Shown: positions 8,649 to 17,107 of the stretch, in pieces | Position numbering within the stretch: the stretch's first letter is position 1 | How the letters are laid out: every line of letters begins with the position of its first letter | Source of the DNA: JBFMDN01 sp040753915 | GTDB taxonomy: Bacteria; Desulfobacterota; Desulfomonilia; Desulfomonilales; Desulfomonilaceae | DNA length: 64,000 bases | Direction of reading: 5' to 3' | NCBI GenBank assembly: GCA_040753915.1 | Contig: JBFMDN010000003.1 | Location: forward strand, 85,235-149,234 | Notes under the pieces: generated by a model | Seen by the model: the letters and a program-made list of their open reading frames with translations, nothing else | Database searches by the model: none | Told to the model about the DNA's origin: nothing | Translations under genes and position numbers: made by a program

Positions 8649-9311
8649 ATGATGGAATCAACCGATTTATCAAGGATTCTCACGCAACTTATCCTTATCG
8701 TACCGGGGTTCCTTCTCGCTATCACGGTCCACGAGTACATGCACGGATATGTGGCGTTGAGGCTTGGCGACCCGACAGCCAAGAACGCTGGTAGACTCAC
8801 CTTCAATCCCATCAGCCACCTGGATCCTATTGGAACACTTGCACTTGTATTGACTCAGATGATCGGGTGGGCCAAACCGGTTCCAGTGGATCCCCGGTAC
8901 CTGACGAATCCGCGACGCGACATGTTGTGGATCAGCCTGGGTGGTCCTGCTGCAAATCTCGTTGCTGCAACTGTGCTCGCGCTTGTCCTTCACGTGATCG
9001 TCGCAGTGTTCGAGGGGAGACCGGCAGGCCAGGTTACGAGTTTCTTCGTGAGTCCCCTGTTCCTCATAGTGCGGTTCGCCGTTCGAATCAACGTAGTGCT
9101 GGCTGTTTTCAACCTCATACCGATTCCTCCCTTGGACGGCTCCAGCATCCTCGCCGGACTGCTCCCTCGAGACCTTGCCATGCAGTATGAGAAGCTGGAG
9201 CCCTACGGATTCATTATTTTGCTCGCCCTGTTGCTCACTGGAATAGTCGGATACGTCATATTGCCTCCCATCATGGTTATCGAGAGTATTCTTCTCGCGG
9301 GTCTGCGCTGA
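8649..9311 (+). CDS. Site-2-protease-family membrane metalloprotease (M50)
   Basis: This 220-residue integral membrane protein has the zinc motif HEYMHG (His28, Glu29, His32) in its first membrane segment and the second metal-ligand region NLIPIPPLDGS near residue 165 in a later segment. This is the compact Rip-like M50 subgroup often encoded beside scpA/scpB in bacteria. Family members cleave substrates inside the membrane; this one's substrate is unknown. Two adjacent ATGs (8649 and 8652) are possible starts. scpA begins 3 nt after the stop, so they are co-transcribed. Confidence 0.9.
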   Translation: MMESTDLSRILTQLILIVPGFLLAITVHEYMHGYVALRLGDPTAKNAGRLTFNPISHLDPIGTLALVLTQMIGWAKPVPVDPRYLTNPRRDMLWISLGGPAANLVAATVLALVLHVIVAVFEGRPAGQVTSFFVSPLFLIVRFAVRINVVLAVFNLIPIPPLDGSSILAGLLPRDLAMQYEKLEPYGFIILLALLLTGIVGYVILPPIMVIESILLAGLR

Positions 9312-9313
9312 CT

Positions 9314-10093
9314 ATGACGTACGAGATCAAACTGGAGGTGTTCGAAGGCCCGTTGGACCTGCTCCTCCACCTGATCCAGCGCAATGAGGTCAGCATAACG
9401 GACATCCCCATAGCCCTGATAACCCAGCAATATCTTGAGACAATAGAATTGATGAAGTCGCTCAATCTGGACGTCGCTGGTGAGTATCTGGTGATGGCTG
9501 CGTACCTCACCCACATCAAGTCGCAGATGCTCTTACCAGTGAACGGGGAAGCAGAGGGAGGGGAACAGGGGGAAGATCCCCGAGACGAGCTGGTCGCCCA
9601 CCTGCTTGAGTACAAACGTTACAAAGAGGCGGCAGAGAACCTGGACGCCGGTCCAGTTCTGGAACGGGACGTGTTCACGCGGGACCCTGAAGACCAGGAG
9701 GAGATCCCGCGGTCCCAACAGCCTCTCAACGTCAGTCTGCATGAGCTGTTGGCAGCGTTCAGGGAAGTCATCCAGAAGACAGCCAGGCAAGACTTGATTG
9801 AGTTGGAGCCGGAGCGGCTTCTTGTGAAAGACAAGATGCGGGAGATCCTCGATCTTCTGAAACGCCACAGATACGTGACCTTCGGCTCCCTTTTCTACGA
9901 GGACACATCGCGCCTCAATGTGATCACCACGTTCTTGGCCCTCCTGGAGGTGGTGAGGCTCCAACTCGTGCGCGCAATCCAAGACAGCCCGTTCGGCACC
10001 ATTCTCATCTCCCGAAGAGTTCCTATCGATGACGATCACGGGGATGAAGTTGAGCGGGTCCCGGAGAATGAAGGGGCGGAGCCACAGGATTGA
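9314..10093 (+). CDS. scpA: Segregation and condensation protein A
   Basis: This 259-residue ScpA is the kleisin subunit that bridges SMC heads in chromosome condensation. The N-terminal helix sequence FEGPLDLLLHLIQRNEVSI is the family hallmark, followed by ITQQYLETIELMKSLNLD and MAAYLTHIKSQMLLP. An acidic linker in the middle precedes the C-terminal winged-helix part that binds the SMC cap. scpB is expected nearby in many genomes but does not follow; the next genes are on the other strand. Confidence 0.95.
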   Translation: MTYEIKLEVFEGPLDLLLHLIQRNEVSITDIPIALITQQYLETIELMKSLNLDVAGEYLVMAAYLTHIKSQMLLPVNGEAEGGEQGEDPRDELVAHLLEYKRYKEAAENLDAGPVLERDVFTRDPEDQEEIPRSQQPLNVSLHELLAAFREVIQKTARQDLIELEPERLLVKDKMREILDLLKRHRYVTFGSLFYEDTSRLNVITTFLALLEVVRLQLVRAIQDSPFGTILISRRVPIDDDHGDEVERVPENEGAEPQD

Positions 10094-10175
10094 TGGCCTC
10101 AATCTGTCGATTGGCAATGGCCCCGCGCATCCTCCGGCAAGAAGTCGTGTATGTCAGGGATACTCGGCCGCGGCG

Positions 10176-10361
10176 CTAGATCTCTTCTATTGTGATCGCC
10201 TCTTCCGGACACACTGCTATGCAAGATTCACACCCGAGACAATCCGCGGGCTTGGCTACTCGCGTCTCCTTCTCATCGGCTTCGAGCACCTCGGCCGGGC
10301 ACACATCAACACATTCGCCGCATACCTTGCACTTGGTCTCATCAATCTTGGGTAGAAACAT
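10176..10361 (-). CDS. 2[4Fe-4S] ferredoxin
   Basis: This 61-residue protein has two cluster-binding motifs, CKVCGECVDVCPAE and CLGCESCIAVCPEE, each of the C-x2-C-x2-C-x3-C-P type, so it carries two [4Fe-4S] clusters and no other domain. It is an electron carrier in the cytoplasm. It is 62 nt downstream of the DUF169 gene on the same strand and probably co-transcribed. Its acidic composition is normal for clostridial-type ferredoxins. The redox partner is not shown. Confidence 0.95.
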   Translation of the reverse strand: MFLPKIDETKCKVCGECVDVCPAEVLEADEKETRVAKPADCLGCESCIAVCPEEAITIEEI

Positions 10362-10423
10362 ATGTCACCTCTTTTTCCAAGGGAGCGAATTCTGGCCCTA
10401 GGTCAGGGTAATCACCCGATTTC

Positions 10424-11206
10424 TCAGAACGCACCAACCTCTTCGCCCACTTGCTTGTAGATCTTCGGAAACTCGGGCTGGAAGTTCTGGTAGAAGGTGA
10501 TGGGATAGCGTGCCCCGAGCTTCTTGCCAGCTTCTTTGAGGCCGGAGACCATTCTCTCGAGGGCCGAGCCGGGGAACGAAAGGACCAATTCTTCGTCCTG
10601 GGTCATCGAGAAAATGCGGTCTCCGTTTCCCGGTATGGCAACCCGGGGCGCCTGGGACAGAAACGGCGCAATAAGGTACTCGGTGCATTCTACTTTTCCC
10701 CCGAAATTTCCTGTTATCCGCTCTCCTTCTGTAAAAACCCATGCTTGTATCAAGCGCATGATCTGAGCGGGATTCCCGTACACTGCGATGGTGTCGGCCT
10801 CGAAAGAGGCCTTTTTCACGGGCGCCATAGCCATGGCTGGGTATTCCCCACTCGGAAGAACACTCATGGAAGCCGTTTCCTTCTGAGCCGTAGCCAGGTC
10901 CCGCCCGAAAGTGACATCGCAGAAAAGCTTGGCAATAGTTGAACGTTGATCCGACGCACGGGTGAATCCGAACGTGATCATGGCCGGAACGCATATGAGA
11001 TCTTCTTTCGCCAAGCCCATGGTCCACCCGTATACTCGGGCCATGGTTACTGCCTGACAGATGGTGATTCTTTTACCGAGGGCTTCGGAGGGTCGGCGAG
11101 ACTTCTCTGGAAGGTCTGTCTTATCCTTGAAGAACTTTAGTGCGATGGGAAAAGTCTTGAGCCTCAGGTCATTGCTCAGGAATTCGGCGGCTTCACCCTG
11201 GTTCAT
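10424..11206 (-). CDS. DUF169-family protein
   Basis: This 260-residue protein matches the DUF169 family, common in anaerobes and methanogens and of unknown biochemical role. Typical features are the early Cys in ITICQAVTMARVYG, the segment LICVPAMITFGF, and the late EKERI-like stretch before NFGGKVECTEYLIAPF. Cysteines at about 50, 72 and 174 could bind a metal or cluster, which is inference. It sits upstream of a ferredoxin gene, suggesting a redox connection. The ribosome-binding site is AGGAGG upstream of the ATG. Confidence 0.85.
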   Translation of the reverse strand: MNQGEAAEFLSNDLRLKTFPIALKFFKDKTDLPEKSRRPSEALGKRITICQAVTMARVYGWTMGLAKEDLICVPAMITFGFTRASDQRSTIAKLFCDVTFGRDLATAQKETASMSVLPSGEYPAMAMAPVKKASFEADTIAVYGNPAQIMRLIQAWVFTEGERITGNFGGKVECTEYLIAPFLSQAPRVAIPGNGDRIFSMTQDEELVLSFPGSALERMVSGLKEAGKKLGARYPITFYQNFQPEFPKIYKQVGEEVGAF

Positions 11207-11272
11207 TTTGCTCCTCCTGGTACAGCATAAGAAGTTGATTTAGTGGGTCTGCGCAAGACGAAGCGCTTACGG

Positions 11273-11291
11273 GGACGATATCGTCCTTTTT
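11273..11291. promoter_or_regulatory. 14-bp palindrome with flanking T run upstream of the DUF169 gene
   Basis: GGACGATATCGTCC is a perfect palindrome at 11273-11286, followed on the plus strand by five Ts. It lies 67 nt upstream of the minus-strand DUF169 start, so it may be an operator. As an RNA on the plus strand it would make a 5-bp stem with ATAT loop and a T tail, a weak terminator, but no plus-strand gene precedes it closely. Confidence 0.4.
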
Positions 11292-11366
11292 ATAACAAGT
11301 TCTGGTGTAAGCCACAATGATTGTCCAGGGAAAACGAAACCTGTGCATCGGACGATGCCTAAGAAT

Positions 11367-11400
11367 GGAAACAGGCTACCGTCTCACACCGGTAACCTGT
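11367..11400 (-). terminator. Terminator of the initiator tRNA transcript
   Basis: Read on the minus strand, ACAGG-T-TACCG pairs with CGGTA-G-CCTGT around an 8-nt loop and is followed by TTTCC. It begins 8 nt after the tRNA CCA end. Confidence 0.6.
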
Positions 11401-11408
11401 GATCTTGC

Positions 11409-11488
<80 letters not shown>

Positions 11489-11497
11489 GGAAATATT

Positions 11498-11526
11498 TTT
11501 ATAACAATTTAGCGTCCCGATGTCAA
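11498..11526 (-). promoter_or_regulatory. Strong sigma-70 promoter of the initiator tRNA gene
   Basis: On the minus strand TTGACA (11526-11521), a 17-nt spacer and TATAAA (11503-11498). Transcription would start around 11491, about 6 nt before the mature tRNA 5' end. Confidence 0.8.
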
Positions 11527-11649
11527 GCCGAGCAGACCTCAATCAGTGAAAACACCGGAAAACATAATGGTCCCCGAACCATCCTCTGTGCAATACTGTG
11601 GCCGGGTTCTTTGAGGTGTCCCTCGCCAAGTGGAGCCGTTCCCCAAGCT

Positions 11650-13125
11650 CTATGTCCTCCTCGAATCGCCGCGCCTTCCGGACGTAGCCTCTTCATAGAG
11701 TTTCAAGTAGGCTTGGGCAGACCGTTTCCATGAAAAATCCTTCTCCATGGCACGTACCATCAACCGCTGCCACGCACGCCGATCGTCGCGGTAGAGGTTC
11801 AGTGCCCGGGCCATCGCATGATCGAGCGCGGCAGGATCGGGCTCGACAAATTTGAATCCCGTTCCGGAGTCATGGGCCGGGTCGTAATCCTCCACCGTGT
11901 CGGTGAGGCCTCCCGTATTTCTCACCACAGGGACAGCGCCGTACTTGAGCCCGTAGAGCTGATTGAGCCCGCACGGTTCGTACCTGGAAGGCACAAGAAG
12001 AATGTCCGATCCTGCAAAGATCTTGTGTGCAAGCTCAATGTCAAAGGAGATGAAGATCCCCGTCTTATGGGGAAATTCTTCTCTGATTTTCTCGAAGGCC
12101 TCTTGGAAGCGAGTCTCCCCACTACCCAGGAGAACGAACTGGATGTCGTCGTTCAGTCGGGATTTCAAGACATGCTCAACCAAGTCTATGCCCTTCTGAC
12201 TCGACAGACGGGTCACCATCGCGATGAGGGGAACACTCGGGCGAACAGGTAGGCCGCAGATGCGCTGAAGATCCTCTTTGCAGCGTACTTTCGGGCCAAT
12301 GTCTTCGGGAGAATACTGGGCCGCGATGTACGAATCGAGTGCGGGATTCCACGTCTGGTAATCAACCCCATTAAGGATGCCGGTGAGGTGCGGGCCCTTT
12401 TGCTGGAGCACTCCTTCAAGACCGAATCCGAATTCCGGCGTCAAGATTTCGTTTCTATAGCCTGGAGAGACGGTGTTCACCTTGTCGGCAAACACGATTC
12501 CGCTCTTGAGGAAATTGAGCTTCCCGTAGAATTCCATGTAATTCGGCGTAAACAGATCCCATCCGACACCAACCAGGGGCATGTCGTAATGCCAGAATAT
12601 CCCTTGATATCCCAGATTGTGAATGGTCAGAGCTGTCGCGGCCGTCTCCAGCAACTTCTCACCCGCGTACAGCGTTCTGAGGTAAACAGGAATCAACGCA
12701 GTTTGCCAATCGTGCGAGTGAAACACGTCATAGCGCAGGTCTCCCTTTATGGCCATTTCAATGGCAGCACGCGCGAGGAAAACGAACCGTTCCGAATTGT
12801 CCTCGTAATCGCTTTCAGGAGTCCCGTACAGAAATTCGCGATCATAGTAGTCGTCGCACTCCAGAAACAAGTAACGAAGCCGATCTCCCGATTCCAGCGC
12901 CCAAACCGGAGCAACCACCTTCTTGGCATTGAGGTATAGCTCGACACTGAATCCTGCGTGCGTCAGTGGATGGGAGCCCTCTCTCACCCTACGGTAAAGG
13001 GGCATCACCACATCGACTTCAACGCCGAGTCTTGCCAGCTCCCTGGGAAGAGCAGCCAATACTTCTCCGAGACCCCCAGTTTGGGCAAAGGGGGAAGCTT
13101 CAGGAGTAACCATTAGTACGCGCAC
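11650..13125 (-). CDS. glgA: Glycogen (starch) synthase, ADP-glucose type
   Basis: This 491-residue GT5-family glycosyltransferase transfers glucose from ADP-glucose to a growing alpha-1,4-glucan. Visible features are VLMVTPEASPFAQTGGLGEV at the N-terminus, HDWQTALIPVYL, TIHNLGYQGIFW, and the C-terminal nucleotide site VPSRYEPCGLNQLYGLKYG. The conserved Lys of the KxGGL motif, which contacts ADP-glucose, is Gln here (codon CAA). The start is taken as GTG at 13125 with GGGAGGAG upstream; ATGs 9 and 12 codons earlier are in frame but lack a ribosome-binding site. No other glycogen gene is adjacent. Confidence 0.93.
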   Translation of the reverse strand: MRVLMVTPEASPFAQTGGLGEVLAALPRELARLGVEVDVVMPLYRRVREGSHPLTHAGFSVELYLNAKKVVAPVWALESGDRLRYLFLECDDYYDREFLYGTPESDYEDNSERFVFLARAAIEMAIKGDLRYDVFHSHDWQTALIPVYLRTLYAGEKLLETAATALTIHNLGYQGIFWHYDMPLVGVGWDLFTPNYMEFYGKLNFLKSGIVFADKVNTVSPGYRNEILTPEFGFGLEGVLQQKGPHLTGILNGVDYQTWNPALDSYIAAQYSPEDIGPKVRCKEDLQRICGLPVRPSVPLIAMVTRLSSQKGIDLVEHVLKSRLNDDIQFVLLGSGETRFQEAFEKIREEFPHKTGIFISFDIELAHKIFAGSDILLVPSRYEPCGLNQLYGLKYGAVPVVRNTGGLTDTVEDYDPAHDSGTGFKFVEPDPAALDHAMARALNLYRDDRRAWQRLMVRAMEKDFSWKRSAQAYLKLYEEATSGRRGDSRRT

Positions 13126-13392
13126 TGTCTCATCTCCTCCCACCGCGGGCATGGAGCTCACGACGCCGATGATCGGACATTCCGAGCCTCCTCATACAGG
13201 CCAGCACAGGGCAACGAACCGCATGGTTCCCGATCTCTAATGGGACGGGCAGCGCAGGCTCGGCGCTGTCGTGTGCCAACTAGTATAGCACATACGACCG
13301 GGCCTCTTTTGCAACAACAAGTTTGCCTCAAGCTCAAATGCGGCTCGTTTCTTCTCCGAAACGATGATTCTGATTTCTCCAGGGCGGTGGAG

Positions 13393-13887
13393 TCAGAAGG
13401 AGCCCTCTTTGCACAGGTGCGCGATAAGGCCCCCGTCCTCCACCAGACATTTCATAAAAGAGGGAATGGGTGCCGCCTGAAACTGGTTTCCCGTTGTGAC
13501 ATTGAAAATGCGTCCCGTATCGGGATCTACCTCGATGACGTCTTCCCCCGAAATGTCGTTCACTGCTGCATCAGATTCGAAGATCATGAGTCCCATGTTG
13601 AACGCGTTGCGGAAGAAAATTCGTGCAAAGCTCCGAGCAATCACGCAAGATACTCCTGCTCCCTTTATGGCTACCGGCGCGTGCTCTCTGGACGAGCCAC
13701 ATCCAAAATTCTTGCCTGCTACAATTATGTCTCCCGGCTTAACCTTGGACGGGAATGTTGGGTCAGCGTCTTCCATCACGTGCGCGGCCAGCTCTATCGG
13801 GTCGGTTAAGCTCAAATAGCGCGCCGGGATGATCTCGTCCGTGTTCACGTCGTCACCGAACTTCCATGCCTTGCCTCGCAAAACCAT
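13393..13887 (-). CDS. leuD: 3-isopropylmalate dehydratase small subunit-type protein
   Basis: This 164-residue protein is the swivel (small) subunit of the aconitase-type hydro-lyases. It has KFGDDVNTDEIIPARYL at the N-terminus and NFGCGSSREHAPVAIKGAG, the substrate-specificity loop region. The length fits the archaeal-type or short bacterial LeuD. The large subunit (leuC), which carries the iron-sulfur cluster, is not adjacent, so the partner must be elsewhere and a homoaconitase or methylmalate-type role cannot be excluded. The start is ATG with AGGAGG 7 nt upstream; the frame extends a further 95 codons without a second convincing start. Confidence 0.9.
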   Translation of the reverse strand: MVLRGKAWKFGDDVNTDEIIPARYLSLTDPIELAAHVMEDADPTFPSKVKPGDIIVAGKNFGCGSSREHAPVAIKGAGVSCVIARSFARIFFRNAFNMGLMIFESDAAVNDISGEDVIEVDPDTGRIFNVTTGNQFQAAPIPSFMKCLVEDGGLIAHLCKEGSF

Positions 13888-14140
13888 ATGTGCCTCCTGG
13901 CGATCTTTTCGATGGCTCGGGCCGACACGCGTGCAGGATAAGGATGTCCAGCCGCATGAAGCTTCCGAGATCTCTACAGACCGAAGATTTTTTTGACACC
14001 TCAGGGATTTTAATGCAAGAGCCATTTGAATCTGACAAACCATTTGCCCTCCTTTCCTTTTTTTGGGATCTTGAATCACGGACGGATGTGCAGCGAAGAA
14101 AGTTGCAGATCCGGAGAGTTTGTTTCCAGAGAGTGAGAGA

Positions 14141-15247
14141 ATGTGGTTGTCATTGAGAGAGAAGAGACTCAAACCTCAAGTTATCCAGGGGATGACCTTG
14201 GCGATGCTCCTGAAGCTCCTAGCCAGAAACGGCTTTCGCGTGGACACAGCGTGTCTCGGTCGACTGGCCCAGTTGGCAATGATTGGTGTGATCAACCACG
14301 TGTACGGCGCGTGTGAGGAATTCTTCAACGGGAAGGAAATCCGAGACACAACAGTCGGGGCTGCTCCCCTCTTCGTTCTGGGACACTGGAGGAGCGGTAC
14401 GACTCATCTCCATAACCTCCTCAGCCAGGACGAGAATTGCGCCAGCCCCAGTGCGTTTCAGGCACTATTCCCCCACCATTTTCTTTTCACTCAGGTGGCG
14501 GGCATCGTGTTCGATATCATCGCGCCCTCCAAGAGACCGATGGACAACGTTGCCTTCGGTGCCCATGTTCCCCACGAGGACGAATTTGCACTGGTGGCAC
14601 ATTCGGGTGTTTCGCCGTACCTGTGTCTGCTCTTTCCGGTCACTCAAGGCAACGGGTACTCTTGCTTCGATCCAAAGCTTCTGCCGGAAGAGGCTCTCCA
14701 GCAGTGGAAGGAATCGTTTATCCTTTTTCTCAAGAAATTGTGGCTCTCCGAAGGACGGCGCCCAGTCTTGAAGTCGCCACCCCACATGGGGAGGATCAGC
14801 GTGCTCCTGGAGTTGTTCCCAGACGCGAAGTTCGTGCACATCGTGAGAAATCCCTATATGGTGTACGTCTCCTGCAAGAAACTTTGGAGAGATTCTTTTG
14901 CAAACACCCATTTGCAGATTCCCTCGGAGGACCTAGTGGACAATATGATTTTCTCGTGGTACGAAGAGCTTTTCCGCTTGTACGAGCGGGACCGCGGTCT
15001 CATTCCACCAGGGAATCTGCACGAGCTGAAATTCGAAGATCTGGAATCGGATCCGATAGACACATTGCGGGTGACGTACGACTGCCTCGGACTGCCAGGT
15101 TTCGGGCAATTCCAGCGTCGGCTGGTGCCCTATTTGAAAACCATAAGAGATTATAAGAAAAATACATATGAGCTTGAAGGGAACAGCAAGGAAAAAGTGG
15201 CCCGCCGATGGAAAGCCACGTTCGAACGTTATGGATATGAGTTGTGA
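14141..15247 (+). CDS. PAPS-dependent sulfotransferase
   Basis: This 368-residue protein has the 5'-phosphosulfate loop LGHWRSGTTHLHNLL near residue 82 and the 3'-phosphate motif IVRNPYMVYVS near residue 238, both diagnostic of the sulfotransferase family that moves a sulfuryl group from PAPS to an acceptor. The acceptor is unknown. The start is uncertain: ATG at 14141 is preceded by a purine-rich stretch, and a TTG 7 codons upstream is possible. It is divergent from leuD. Two small genes follow on the same strand. Confidence 0.88.
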   Translation: MWLSLREKRLKPQVIQGMTLAMLLKLLARNGFRVDTACLGRLAQLAMIGVINHVYGACEEFFNGKEIRDTTVGAAPLFVLGHWRSGTTHLHNLLSQDENCASPSAFQALFPHHFLFTQVAGIVFDIIAPSKRPMDNVAFGAHVPHEDEFALVAHSGVSPYLCLLFPVTQGNGYSCFDPKLLPEEALQQWKESFILFLKKLWLSEGRRPVLKSPPHMGRISVLLELFPDAKFVHIVRNPYMVYVSCKKLWRDSFANTHLQIPSEDLVDNMIFSWYEELFRLYERDRGLIPPGNLHELKFEDLESDPIDTLRVTYDCLGLPGFGQFQRRLVPYLKTIRDYKKNTYELEGNSKEKVARRWKATFERYGYEL

Positions 15248-15373
15248 TTCGCTCACGGCATCAAGTGCGGATCGACGAAATAGGGTAAGCTTTCCGTTTC
15301 GTCGCAACGATCGTCGTGCGCAATGGCTGTTCGAACCGGCTCGTCACTTGCGTACCAACATGAGGAGGCAGGC

Positions 15374-15589
15374 ATGCAAATAGGAGATACCGTTCATTTG
15401 GGCGGCCAGAAGGCGGAGTATAGTCGTTTCGGAAAGGACGGTTTTTCGTCCTGTATTCTCCCTGAGGGCACCTATGTGGTGATCGGCATTGACGACGATT
15501 ACGTCAACCTCGCGTGGAGAGAGGTCGACGGGAGCGTGTCTCGCAAGCATCGCTACCGAATCGAGCGGTCCGCCATGGAGGAGGCCTGA
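15374..15589 (+). CDS. Small conserved-looking hypothetical protein
   Basis: This 71-residue protein is not recognised. The sequence (GDTVHLGGQKAEYSRFGKDG, then EGTYVVIGIDDDYVNLAWREVDG and a basic end) has alternating hydrophobic residues consistent with a small beta-barrel or SH3-like fold, which is only a visual impression. An AGGAGGCAGGC ribosome-binding site precedes ATG at 15374, which strongly supports translation; in-frame upstream ATG at 15323 has none. It lies between the sulfotransferase and a membrane protein gene, probably one transcript. Confidence 0.6.
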   Translation: MQIGDTVHLGGQKAEYSRFGKDGFSSCILPEGTYVVIGIDDDYVNLAWREVDGSVSRKHRYRIERSAMEEA

Positions 15590-15666
15590 TCGGTGTCCTT
15601 CCGCGGTCCCTTGACCGTACCACCGACATCTGAAAGAGTCTCCCGATTCAGAGGAGATAACAACTT

Positions 15667-16131
15667 ATGAGGGAAGTAAGAGTGAACAATCCTTTGGAGC
15701 AGGACGTTAAGGAGGCAGGCGAGGGCCTGAACCGATTGCACTGGCTGGGAGCAAGCTGTCTGGCAGGGTTCTTCTTTGGATTCGTGGACACGTTGGCCAC
15801 TGCCTGCGTGCTTGGGTATGTCAGTATTCAAGTGCCTGCGCAGGTAGGGATTCCGACCACGTTTTCCGGCTTCTTCTTCACTGGGGTCTTGGTGGGCAAG
15901 TTGGCGCCAGCAAGAATCAAGTGGGAAGTGCCGCTCGGAATACTGATTTGCGTTTTGTTATTTATGGCTGGATTTGCCGGATTCGGGGGGCAGGGGACCC
16001 TTCTCCTCCTCGTTCATTACGGGATACTCCCAGCAGTGGCTGTTGGCATCAGCTACGCCGGGCTCGAAATCGGGAGGCGGGGGTTCAAGTCCTTCTGGAA
16101 GAACCTCTGGAAAGGCAGCGAAAAGGCCTGA
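15667..16131 (+). CDS. Small membrane protein, unknown function
   Basis: This 154-residue protein has hydrophobic segments near residues 24-48, 58-75, 84-103 and 108-132, so about four membrane passes, with a charged N-terminus and a basic C-terminal tail (GRRGFKSFWKNLWKGSEKA). No family is recognised. Ribosome-binding site GAGGAGA lies 10 nt before the ATG. It is 77 nt after the small hypothetical gene. Confidence 0.7.
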   Translation: MREVRVNNPLEQDVKEAGEGLNRLHWLGASCLAGFFFGFVDTLATACVLGYVSIQVPAQVGIPTTFSGFFFTGVLVGKLAPARIKWEVPLGILICVLLFMAGFAGFGGQGTLLLLVHYGILPAVAVGISYAGLEIGRRGFKSFWKNLWKGSEKA

Positions 16132-16267
16132 TCCCAGAAAGCCAAGGAACGGCACTTAGTCGATCGCCTATCCATGGCACAGGGAGATTGGCAGCGGTCC
16201 CAGGGAGGAGAGTGCCAAACGACGATTACCGGGGCGGTTATCGAATGACACCGTTGCTGAGACTTCC

Positions 16268-16297
16268 TTGACACCCGGGAGGCAACGGCCGTAGAAT
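16268..16297 (+). promoter_or_regulatory. Promoter(s) for the LOG-family gene
   Basis: TTGACA at 16268-16273 and TAGAAT at 16292-16297 with an 18-nt spacer. A second candidate follows: ATGGCA at 16308-16313, 17 nt, TATAAT at 16331-16336, which would start transcription near 16343, 18 nt before the GTG at 16361. Confidence 0.55.
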
Positions 16298-16360
16298 CCA
16301 GCAGACAATGGCATTTCCCAAGGGATTCCCTATAATTCCAGCTTAGGAGAGCGAGGAGAC

Positions 16361-17020
16361 GTGAAACACGAAAAGCAGTACGTCATCGATGACTTCAGCA
16401 TACAGGACAGTTGGCGAATATTCCGCATTATTGCCGAATTTGTCGATGGCTTTGAGACCTTAAATGACGTTCATCCGGCGGTGTCGGTCTTCGGTTCATC
16501 GGCTATCTCGGAGGCCGACCCGATCTATGAAATCGGACGCCGAACCGGCGAGTTGTTGGCAAAGAGTGGATTCTCGGTGATAACCGGCGGTGGCCCCGGA
16601 GCGATGGCTGCCACGAACCGAGGTGCGTTCGAGGCGGGTGGTAAGTCGGTGGGGTTGTGTATTCAACTGCCGAGAGAACAAGCGGCCAATCCTTACTGCA
16701 ACATCAGGTTGGATTTCCGGTACTTTTTCGTCCGCAAAGTAATGTTTGTGAAATACGCAGTCGCATACATCATCCTTCCGGGTGGATTCGGGACTCTGGA
16801 TGAGTTGTTCGAGGCATTGACCCTTATTCAAACTTCTCGGATCAAGCCATTTCCCGTCGTTCTCCTCGGCAAGTCGTACTGGCACGATCTCAAGGGGTGG
16901 ATCAAAAAAACAATGTTGCAGAAGCATGGAATGATCGACCCGGACGATATGGATCTCTTTCACGTGCTTGACGACCCCGAAGAGGCCGTGGCGCTGATCA
17001 AGCGCATCGTCATTGTTTGA
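16361..17020 (+). CDS. LOG-family (TIGR00730-like) nucleotide phosphoribohydrolase
   Basis: This 219-residue Rossmann protein has GGGPGAMAATNRGA and PGGFGTLDELFEALT, the paired motifs of the LOG family. Characterised members release free bases from nucleoside 5'-monophosphates, cytokinin activation being the named example, and the Arg and Glu in these motifs are catalytic. It was formerly annotated as lysine decarboxylase, which is wrong for this family. The physiological substrate here is unknown. The start is GTG with GAGGAG 5 nt upstream. Two promoter candidates precede it. Confidence 0.9.
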   Translation: MKHEKQYVIDDFSIQDSWRIFRIIAEFVDGFETLNDVHPAVSVFGSSAISEADPIYEIGRRTGELLAKSGFSVITGGGPGAMAATNRGAFEAGGKSVGLCIQLPREQAANPYCNIRLDFRYFFVRKVMFVKYAVAYIILPGGFGTLDELFEALTLIQTSRIKPFPVVLLGKSYWHDLKGWIKKTMLQKHGMIDPDDMDLFHVLDDPEEAVALIKRIVIV

Positions 17021-17107
17021 CACCGGGCGAGGAACATCTATCGTTTAGATAGCGTCTGTCGTGAAAGGTTTTCCTGTAAAGCAGGTCAGCCACTGGGGAG
17101 CTCGGCT

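Noticed and set aside
12388..12939. 183-codon plus-strand frame inside glgA
   Set aside because: Antisense shadow; the minus strand encodes conserved glycogen synthase.
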